Source of the DNA: an uncultured Lachnospiraceae bacterium
GTDB taxonomy: Bacteria; Bacillota; Clostridia; Lachnospirales; Lachnospiraceae
Direction of reading: 5' to 3'
Assembly: GCA_958444395.1 (NCBI GenBank)
Contig: CAUCOL010000102.1
Span: 1-6,785 of the forward strand
Length of the DNA stretch: 6,785 nucleotides
In this document: in pieces, positions 1 through 5,227 of the stretch
How positions within the stretch are numbered: the stretch's first letter is position 1
How the letters are laid out: each line of letters starts with the position of its first letter
Program-made: the position numbers and the translations under genes
Notes under the pieces: model-generated
What the model was told of the DNA's origin: nothing
What the model saw: only the letters and a program-made list of their open reading frames with translations
Databases searched by the model: none

Positions 1-462
1 GATCAGATTGCGAAGATACGTACATTCCCGGCTGACATGATACACTGTTCCTCTCGGTGTGATATACACAAACTCCATTCCTTCACCGCCAGCCATACTA
101 ACCCCTGAATAGTCATCAAATACCATCTGCTGATATCTTCTCATCCCGGTGAACCTGGAACCGATAAATGGTATATTCATGCTATATTCTGCCGACACAA
201 CACGCCGGGAAGTGTCATCCTCCCAACGCAGTACGATCTGTTCCTGCAACAGACTTCTCACAGTAGAAGCCTTTGTTCCCAGCGCAGCATAGGATTGCAC
301 CGCCTTAAACAACTCCAGCTGAACCGCCTGCTGCTTTTGCAGCATTTGAAATAATACGCTAAATGAAAGCAGACATAATATGCAAAACGGTATGACCAGA
401 GCTGCCTCTACAGTCAGCGAAGCTCTCACCCAGCGTTGACTATCATTCTTTCTCCTCTCCAC
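1..462 (-). CDS. TadE-like pseudopilin/minor pilin (3' end cut by window edge)
   Basis: The frame is open for 154 codons and leaves the window in frame at base 1, so the C-terminus is missing. The protein starts VERRKNDSQRWVRASLTVEA and continues ALVIPFCILCLLSFSVLFQM, the TadE-like pattern of a short basic leader, a prepilin-like site and one membrane helix (about 16-40). Here the -1 residue is Ala and Glu is at +5 (A|SLTVE), where classical prepilins have Gly. A helical QQAVQLELFKAVQSYAAL follows, then a soluble extracytoplasmic part. Near the visible end, VYITPRGTVYHVSRECTYLR carries a YHxxxxCxxL motif seen in related clostridial proteins and reminiscent of small metal-binding modules. GTG at 462 is the only good start: a stop codon lies 12 codons upstream with no ATG or TTG between. 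It is probably a minor pilin that primes or caps the fibre. Confidence 0.8.
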   Translation of the reverse strand, partial: MERRKNDSQRWVRASLTVEAALVIPFCILCLLSFSVLFQMLQKQQAVQLELFKAVQSYAALGTKASTVRSLLQEQIVLRWEDDTSRRVVSAEYSMNIPFIGSRFTGMRRYQQMVFDDYSGVSMAGGEGMEFVYITPRGTVYHVSRECTYLRNLI

Positions 463-570
463 AACCTTTCCTTTCTGTAAATATCCCCTTTTCTTTCACT
501 GTCAGCCCACTTTTTCCCACAGATTCTCCCTTCCTTTCCTTTGTTCTTCCTTTCTGCCAACCCTTTTTCT
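463..570 (-). other. Purine-rich leader upstream of the TadE-like gene
   Basis: On the minus strand this stretch is strongly purine-biased: 75 of the 90 bases from 570 to 481 are A or G. It holds several AGGA/AAGG-type motifs. The last ones, AAAGG 7 bases before the GTG at 462 and a nearer AAAGG, can serve as its ribosome binding site. No convincing gene lies in it. Confidence 0.5.
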
Positions 571-691
571 CCGGCTGCCGTCATAAGCACTCTCTTCTTT
601 TTATTTGGGAATAGCCTCTCTACAGACAGATTTTATACATTTAATGTGAATGCGTTAATGTAAAAAAGAGAGTACTTATGACAGCAGCCGG
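571..691 (-). repeat. 121-bp structure with 30-bp near-perfect inverted repeat between the DUF5702-like and TadE-like genes
   Basis: The arms 571-600 and 662-691 are inverted copies with 27 of 30 positions matching, around a 61-base centre. Both outer ends are CCGG, and similarity stops there. The three mismatches (579/683, 588/674, 597/665) are C-A on the plus strand, so they become G-U pairs in the minus-strand transcript; the operon RNA could form an unbroken 30-bp helix. It starts 27 bases after the DUF5702-like stop codon. No target-site duplication is visible at the ends, and no transposase is present. It could be an intergenic RNA element for mRNA processing or stability, or a small MITE-like element that was inserted there. 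Confidence 0.85.
630..658 (-). promoter_or_regulatory. Possible internal promoter in the loop of the inverted repeat
   Basis: Minus-strand TTAACG (658-653) and TAAAAT (635-630) are separated by 17 bases, matching the sigma-70/sigma-A hexamers at 4 of 6 and 5 of 6 positions. It would read toward the TadE-like gene. AT-rich intergenic DNA often holds such matches by chance, so support is weak. Confidence 0.22.
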
Positions 692-717
692 TTCATGATC
701 ATTCTCCCCATTATCTG

Positions 718-2460
718 TCAATATGCATAATGAACCTCTATCTTGCGCCAGATCAGTCCATCGGCATCCAGTGTCAGCCATTTGGACGGCTTCGTCCAAA
801 AATAGCGGCATAGCATCGGCATACCATAAGATACATCTGCAGATGCGCCTGCAATACATGTTTCTATCTCAAATCCTGCATTATATTTTATCTGCAGATC
901 ATCCTGGATCAGATCCAATGTACGGTTGTACATCTTTTCCCACGACACAGTCATCAGCATCATCCAGAGATACTGATAATAAGAAATGCCCTGCTGAAAA
1001 CTCAGTGCATTTTTCTCTGCCATCGGATAGGCAGATGCCTTTTGTCCAAATAATTCCTTAGAGCAGGCACAGATCTGTGCATAGGTCATCTTAAAGCTGG
1101 TCTCTGTCTTCTGAAACGGAACAGCCCTGCCATCTAACAGTGCCATTACATCAATGCATGCCTCTTCCAAAGACAGAATCAGTAAAATGCACTGCTGTAT
1201 CATGGGAATCAATGCCTCTGCTGCCAGAAATGCAGCCAGTGTTGTCGCTGTAGTCAGACTTTCCTCCTGAAAAACCGGATTCGACACCACATATGCATAA
1301 TTTACCATTGTTCGAAGCAACAGAAGTCTCTCTGTCACAGCTACCAGATTATCCTTTTCTCTCTCCTGCCCCACGATCAGATACTCCAGTCCATACTTCT
1401 GGGACCGTCCGCGGCCAGTTCCGTAATAATCAAACTGATGCATCGCATACATAAGTAATTGCAGCCGCTTTCCGGAGATTTCTGTCGTTTGTGACCCTAT
1501 CGAATCTGTTTGTTTCAGAAATCCTCTTAACATCTTCGTGCCGGTGCGCTGTGCAGACCAGGTTGATATTTCTTCCGGTTCACTCCCTTCTTCTTTTCTT
1601 GATGTAACCACACCTTCCGACAACGTCCCACTCTGCCTGCATACAAGCTGCAGCACGCCATCCCCCAGTAAGGATTTAATAAATTGCAGCGGGTTCTGTG
1701 CCGGAGGCTGACTGTCCTTTGTATCTTCCGATGTTTCCCCATTCTCCGATTGTCCCGATGTTTCCTCTGCTGATGGCTCTTTCTTATCTGATGCTCCTGA
1801 CATTTCGTCCTTCCGCACGGCAGGTTCTGTTTTCATGCCCACATCCGGCTTTTTCTGCTCCTCTGTGTTCTTCTCTCCTTTCTCCTGTTCTTCTTTCTTT
1901 TCTTCTGCCTGCTCTGTCTTCTCCAAACTGTCCATCATCGACTCCCGCACAGAGGTTTCTCCTCCATTTGCATGCGACAGCAAAGCGTCTGATATGTCCT
2001 GTACCGCCACGCTTTTAAGCCATTGCCGTATCTGTCGCAAGAAGACCTCCCGCTCTGTCAGGTACTGCACCTGCGTCATCTCTGTCCGCACCTTACGTAT
2101 CTGATATACCGATGCATAGCGTTTATATCTGTCCCATAACCCAGTCTGCTCTTTTGGTTCCGGTCGTTCTTGCAGATTCTGTACCAAAATATTCTGATAG
2201 GTTTCTTCCCAGTCTGCCTGATCCATCCCTGCATACCCTCCGACACCAAGTAAACCATACTCCCGAAATAATTCCCTGTTATACGCTCCGTATGCTGCCA
2301 GTTCCGCACCATAGGCAGAGGTCTTAACATACCCTGTCGAGCCGAAGAATCTGGCACTGTCCAACACGCTTCCTGTCAACAACAGTAATGTCAGAAACAA
2401 AAATACTGTAAAAACAGTAATGCTTCCATCTCCGCTTCTAATCAATTGAAATTTCTTCAT
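718..2460 (-). CDS. DUF5702-like membrane-anchored Tad-associated protein
   Basis: A 580-residue protein that resembles the DUF5702 family found beside Tad genes in Clostridia; no biochemical role is known to me. The N-terminus RSGDGSITVFTVFLFLTLLLLTGSVLDSAR looks like a pilin or TadE/TadG start: a Gly, then SITVF, then one membrane helix (about 14-32). It has Phe where a prepilin has Glu at +5. Residues 180-255 form a Lys/Glu/Ser-rich low-complexity linker, probably extended. After the linker come family-like segments: YGLEYLIVGQEREKDNLVAVTERLLLLRT (about 356-384), a second hydrophobic stretch at about 404-432, then EACIDVMALLDGRAVPFQKT (about 434-453) and YYQYLWMMLM (about 494-503). Most of the protein should lie outside the cytoplasm. 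The start at 2460 overlaps the pilin gene by 23 bases. It may be a minor pilus component or a partner of the assembly platform. Three frames on the opposite strand are shadows. Confidence 0.85.
   Translation of the reverse strand: MKKFQLIRSGDGSITVFTVFLFLTLLLLTGSVLDSARFFGSTGYVKTSAYGAELAAYGAYNRELFREYGLLGVGGYAGMDQADWEETYQNILVQNLQERPEPKEQTGLWDRYKRYASVYQIRKVRTEMTQVQYLTEREVFLRQIRQWLKSVAVQDISDALLSHANGGETSVRESMMDSLEKTEQAEEKKEEQEKGEKNTEEQKKPDVGMKTEPAVRKDEMSGASDKKEPSAEETSGQSENGETSEDTKDSQPPAQNPLQFIKSLLGDGVLQLVCRQSGTLSEGVVTSRKEEGSEPEEISTWSAQRTGTKMLRGFLKQTDSIGSQTTEISGKRLQLLMYAMHQFDYYGTGRGRSQKYGLEYLIVGQEREKDNLVAVTERLLLLRTMVNYAYVVSNPVFQEESLTTATTLAAFLAAEALIPMIQQCILLILSLEEACIDVMALLDGRAVPFQKTETSFKMTYAQICACSKELFGQKASAYPMAEKNALSFQQGISYYQYLWMMLMTVSWEKMYNRTLDLIQDDLQIKYNAGFEIETCIAGASADVSYGMPMLCRYFWTKPSKWLTLDADGLIWRKIEVHYAY
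781..800. repeat. Perfect 8-bp stem with tetraloop near the 3' end of the DUF5702-like gene
   Basis: TTTGGACG and CGTCCAAA flank a 4-base loop. It lies within the codons for FWTKPSKW, about 60 bases before the stop codon. In the operon transcript it would form a compact hairpin. No U-run follows, and the role is unknown; chance remains possible. Confidence 0.45.
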
Positions 2461-2626
2461 TGATCGTATCAGCTCCTCCATTGATCTGCTTAAACGCATT
2501 GCTCACAATCGAAGAAATCTGTTCCCTAAAAATAACTACAATCGCCACTAATATTACCAATATCAAAATAATCTCAATGATTCCTATTCCATCCTCTTCG
2601 TTCCAAAAATCCATAAAATATCTCAT
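2438..2626 (-). CDS. Flp1-like type IVb pilin (major pilin candidate)
   Basis: A 62-residue protein of the short Flp pilin kind, the probable fibre subunit. A 13-residue leader ends in ...NEEDG13, followed by IGIIE. Gly at -1 and Glu18 at +5 match the prepilin peptidase site of type IVb pilins. Residues 14-35 (IGIIEIILILVILVAIVVIFRE) are one hydrophobic helix, and a short polar tail (about 36-62) ends in NEEISID. Cleavage would leave a mature pilin of about 49 residues. It sits after tadC instead of at the head of the operon, behind a hairpin and a strong ribosome binding site. Its last 23 bases overlap the start of the DUF5702-like gene, which suggests coupled translation. No aromatic or Cys residue remains after the predicted cleavage except the Phe residues at 34 and 45. 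The prepilin peptidase is not in the window. Confidence 0.85.
   Translation of the reverse strand: MRYFMDFWNEEDGIGIIEIILILVILVAIVVIFREQISSIVSNAFKQINGGADTINEEISID
2473..2479 (-). promoter_or_regulatory. Ribosome binding site of the DUF5702-like gene, inside the pilin reading frame
   Basis: Minus-strand GGAGGAG lies 12 bases before the ATG at 2460, within the pilin codons for Gly-Gly-Ala. The spacing is on the long side. In-frame ATGs at 2481 and 2499 have no convincing site, which supports the 2460 start (MKKFQLIRSGDGSITVF). Confidence 0.5.
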
Positions 2627-2631
2627 AAAAA

Positions 2632-2640
2632 CCTTCCTTT
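2632..2640 (-). promoter_or_regulatory. Strong ribosome binding site of the pilin gene
   Basis: Minus-strand AAAGGAAGG lies 5 bases before the ATG at 2626. This fixes the pilin start at MRYFMDFW and not at the longer in-frame ATG at 2809, which lies inside the tadC coding region. Confidence 0.7.
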
Positions 2641-2642
2641 CC

Positions 2643-2677
2643 CAGTCTGCCTGCTTTTGTCCCAGGCAGCCAGACTG
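2643..2677 (-). promoter_or_regulatory. Bulged RNA hairpin directly upstream of the pilin gene
   Basis: In the 71-bp gap between the tadC stop and the pilin ATG, the arms 2643-2653 and 2663-2677 pair over 11 bp, with a 4-base bulge in the longer arm and a 9-base loop. In the transcript the hairpin ends 2 bases before the AAAGGAAGG ribosome binding site. It is not followed by a U-run, so it is unlikely to be a terminator. Processing or 5'-end protection that raises pilin mRNA over the platform genes is a plausible role, but that is inference. Confidence 0.5.
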
Positions 2678-2697
2678 CTTTGCAATAAACTTCCCTG

Positions 2698-4167
2698 TCA
2701 CAACGCTTGAAATGCTGCGATCATGATCATTGCAAATACAATGACCAGCATCAGCATCATAGGGAGCAGAAGCTTTGTGCTTGCTTTTTCTCCCATTTGT
2801 CTGGCACATTCCCTTCGTGTCTGTACCGCATCTTCCGCTTCCATTTCCATTCGTTTGAGCAGATCATCAGATCCCTTCCGCAGATTCTGCACCAGAAGCG
2901 AACTAAATTTCATATACGGGAGCAATGCAACCCTCCTTCCAAATCCCGTATAAGCTGCTGCCTCACTGATTCCATTTTCCAGTTCCTTTCCTGTTACCAG
3001 CATTTCTTCATACAGGTACTGCTTCTCCAGGTTCTGTTCCCTGCGCCTCTGTTCATAATCCTGCGCTATGCGGATCCATGCTCCCCGGATCGTCATGCCT
3101 GCTCCGATCAACAAAATAAACCGTTCTAATACTTCCGGATAATTCTTTCTTAATTCCAATTCTCTTTTCTGTATCTGCCGGTCAATCTGCAGATCCTGCA
3201 AAAAAAGCCATCCAATGCAAAATCCGACTCCCACAGTCAAAATCTGCCGCCAGCTTGTCCCTGCTCGTTCCATATACGATACCTTCCGCCCCTGCACCTC
3301 CTGCGGAAGTGATAAATATATACTCTGCGCCGACTCTTTCTGACTGGCGTTCACCTTATCTCTCCATGCTCTCCAAAAGTTCTGCCTTTTTGAATATCGG
3401 GGAGGAAATATGCGACAGGCCAAAGGCATTTTTTCCTTCTGACCACCACAGTATAAAATAGCGGTAATCTCCACATCCACCGGCTTTGTCAGCTTTTTAT
3501 TCGCCAATGTTCCATCCGATTGTACATATCCCTGTGTATCCGTTCGCCACTGAACCACGCAGGCACTTTGTGAAAGATAGGTGTTAAATACAAGTGATCC
3601 GGTCACTTTATCTGCAGATGCATTTTCTCCCAGATAAGATGCCTGAATCTCCTTTCTTGCCAGGCGGAACTGCTTTTTTAATTCCTTATCAGTATACTCT
3701 CGTTCCTTTACCAGCAGCTTTGTCTCTTTCTTCTCCCTTTCCCCCCGCACCTGCAGAGAAATCTCTTTATCCCCACCTCCCGGCTCTTCTCTGCGAATAT
3801 AATACCCTTCTTTCAGCAGACCCTTGCTGCTATCCGAAAGCAATGCCAGAAATGTAAGCAAGACTGTCAGAAATAGCAGAAGCAAAAAAACATTACATTT
3901 ACGATAAAAATATTCTTTTTGAATTTCTTCTCTGCTCTGCCCCATCTTCACCGCCTGAAGCTTGTCCCAGGTCGATGGATTTACCACATTAAGCAGCCGC
4001 GGTCCGACACGCCTCCACAGCAAACCGGTCAAAGGTATAAAGTAACGCCATATATCCTGTGACCCTTTCACATTTTCCCGATTCCGATGATAATAGCAAC
4101 ACATCAGTGCTCCTGTCAGAGCTGCCAGAAACAAAAAGCAGCCACATAATACGATGCCATTTCCCAT
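2698..4167 (-). CDS. tadC: TadC-like platform protein with a large extracytoplasmic insertion (T2SSF family)
   Basis: A 489-residue protein, clearly longer than ordinary TadC (around 300 residues). Order: membrane segment 4-25; basic loop 26-91; membrane segment 92-110; soluble region 111-308; membrane segment about 309-324; cytoplasmic T2SSF-like domain about 325-463, with FILLIGAGMTIRGAW (350-364) and the GKELENGISEAAAY region (393-406); and a final membrane segment 464-487 with LLLPMMLMLVIVFAMIM. The C-terminal half is typical TadC. The 200-residue soluble region should face outside the membrane. It has a charged helical stretch (about 143-178), then ENASADKVTGSL and CVVQW...SDGTL...PVDVEITAILYCGG...IFPP (203-256), the pattern of an atrophied bacterial Ig-like domain. 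The ATG at 4167 has GGAGGT about 10 bases upstream. Family assignment is firm for the C-terminal half; the Ig-like reading of the insertion is inferred. Confidence 0.85.
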   Translation of the reverse strand: MGNGIVLCGCFLFLAALTGALMCCYYHRNRENVKGSQDIWRYFIPLTGLLWRRVGPRLLNVVNPSTWDKLQAVKMGQSREEIQKEYFYRKCNVFLLLLFLTVLLTFLALLSDSSKGLLKEGYYIRREEPGGGDKEISLQVRGEREKKETKLLVKEREYTDKELKKQFRLARKEIQASYLGENASADKVTGSLVFNTYLSQSACVVQWRTDTQGYVQSDGTLANKKLTKPVDVEITAILYCGGQKEKMPLACRIFPPRYSKRQNFWRAWRDKVNASQKESAQSIYLSLPQEVQGRKVSYMERAGTSWRQILTVGVGFCIGWLFLQDLQIDRQIQKRELELRKNYPEVLERFILLIGAGMTIRGAWIRIAQDYEQRRREQNLEKQYLYEEMLVTGKELENGISEAAAYTGFGRRVALLPYMKFSSLLVQNLRKGSDDLLKRMEMEAEDAVQTRRECARQMGEKASTKLLLPMMLMLVIVFAMIMIAAFQAL

Positions 4168-4288
4168 ATGTCACCAAACCTCCCTGTTATTACTCTATTG
4201 CCAGCAACTACTTTGTTCATGTTCCACAAAGTTTTTCCTTATTACACTGCATTTATCAAACGCCTTCCAGACTGGTAAACTTCCCACG

Positions 4289-5182
4289 CTAAACAGCGAT
4301 ATGACAGATCCGCCGACTCAAAGCTCCTGACACCAGATAAATCCCCAGAAAGCAGGTCATGATCATTCTTCCCGATAACGTCTGATACAGACAGTCCAGA
4401 AAACCCGGAGAACAGATCCAGAAATAAAGTATCATCCCCAGCGGTACCATATTCATGATCCGCCCTTCAAACTGCTTGGCAGCGATCATCGTCTGAATCT
4501 CCCGTCGGATCTCAATCTTCTCACCGATCCGCCCTGCACTGGTACGTATAATCGCCACCAGATCACCACCCGACTTCTGTGCCGTCCGAAAAACTTCAGC
4601 AAAACTGCGGATATCCTCCACCCCACTGCCCGCCGCAAATTCATCGAATACTTCTACTACCGGTTGGTTCAAACGGATGCGCGCCAACATCGCCATAAAT
4701 TCCGGGTATAATACCGATGACTCCCCATATAGCACCTGTAGATCACGGCTGCTTTCCTCCAACGCATTTTCTACCGAATATCCGGCATTTAACGCCGCCG
4801 CAATCCCCTGAAGTCCTTCTCGAAACTCCAGATTCATCATCCACCTTCTTCGCTCCATCCACTCTTTCTTCCTTGACCACAACTGTAGAATACACACCGG
4901 AATCCCTACTCCTATCACCCATCCAACACTTTTATAAAACAATAACGTCACAAAAAAAGTTTGTGTTGCTGTCAGAATACACTCCCGCCGGCTGACCGGA
5001 TCCTGCCAGATCTTCTTCCATTGCCCTCTTTTACCCCCGTCATCCTCTATGCCGCATTTTCTGTGTTTCAATCTGGCATTTCCCATACTGTTATTTCTTC
5101 TTGCCAATCTGGTATTTCCCATCCTGTTATTTTTTCTGCTCAATCCGGCATTTTTCATACTGTTTTCTATCTCCCCTAACAT
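4289..5182 (-). CDS. tadB: TadB-like type II/IV secretion inner-membrane platform protein
   Basis: A 297-residue T2SSF-family membrane protein, the length usual for TadB. A basic cytoplasmic N-terminus (1-66) leads to hydrophobic stretches at about 67-100. A cytoplasmic T2SSF domain follows at about 116-238, with family-like segments FREGLQGIAAALNAGYSVENAL (119-140) and AQKSGGDL (201-208). Two more membrane segments lie at about 243-261 and 271-290. TadB is thought to pair with TadC and receive conformational work from CpaF. The start ATG at 5182 has AAAAGGA 8 bases upstream. Met9, Met21 and Met33 each open one copy of a 12-residue tandem repeat (9-44, pattern M-x-N-x-x-L followed by basic and Asn-rich residues), so internal starts are conceivable, but none has as good a binding site. 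The repeat is not a usual TadB feature. It lies between cpaF (45 bp away) and the tadC-like gene (121 bp away). Confidence 0.9.
   Translation of the reverse strand: MLGEIENSMKNAGLSRKNNRMGNTRLARRNNSMGNARLKHRKCGIEDDGGKRGQWKKIWQDPVSRRECILTATQTFFVTLLFYKSVGWVIGVGIPVCILQLWSRKKEWMERRRWMMNLEFREGLQGIAAALNAGYSVENALEESSRDLQVLYGESSVLYPEFMAMLARIRLNQPVVEVFDEFAAGSGVEDIRSFAEVFRTAQKSGGDLVAIIRTSAGRIGEKIEIRREIQTMIAAKQFEGRIMNMVPLGMILYFWICSPGFLDCLYQTLSGRMIMTCFLGIYLVSGALSRRICHIAV
5069..5176 (-). repeat. 36-bp in-frame tandem repeat, three copies, in the 5' end of tadB
   Basis: Three direct units begin at 5069, 5105 and 5141 with an exact 36-base period. On the plus strand each starts CAATCTGG or CAATCCGG and continues with a similar pyrimidine-rich sequence. 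The first two units differ at 6 of 36 positions, and the third is more diverged, most of all in its last dozen bases. In protein this is three 12-residue units, MKNAGLSRKNNR, MGNTRLARRNNS and MGNARLKHRKCG. Because the period is a multiple of three, copy-number change would lengthen or shorten the cytoplasmic tail of TadB without a frameshift. Confidence 0.88.
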
Positions 5183-5190
5183 ATATTTTG

Positions 5191-5197
5191 TCCTTTT
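5191..5197 (-). promoter_or_regulatory. Ribosome binding site of tadB
   Basis: Minus-strand AAAAGGA stands 8 bases before the ATG at 5182. It favours this start over the internal Met codons at the head of each tandem-repeat unit. Confidence 0.6.
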
Positions 5198-5227
5198 CTC
5201 CTATATGCTCTTGTCTCTTTCTCCCTG

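Noticed and set aside
426..584. A 52-codon minus-strand frame (MTAAGEKGLAERKNKG...) starting inside the 3' arm of the inverted repeat and overlapping the TadE-like start.
   Set aside because: It only reflects the purine-rich leader (Lys, Glu, Gly, Arg), has a weak ribosome binding site and matches no family I recognise.
571..691. Reading the long inverted repeat as an intrinsic terminator.
   Set aside because: The 61-base centre is too large for a terminator loop and the 3' arm is not followed by a U-run on the minus strand.
641..859. A 72-residue minus-strand frame across the end of the DUF5702-like gene and the inverted repeat.
   Set aside because: It overlaps the real gene in another frame, ends inside the repeat structure and has no recognisable domain.
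4210..4232. A 7-bp inverted repeat (ACTTTGT/ACAAAGT) with a 9-base loop in the tadB-tadC gap.
   Set aside because: It is AT-rich and short, with no U-run on the operon strand, so I do not call it a terminator or regulator.
694..4367. Recurring TCATGATCATT near 694, 2721 and 4357.
   Set aside because: Two copies are Met-Ile codon runs inside membrane helices; the third lies just after a stop codon. No shared position or function is apparent.
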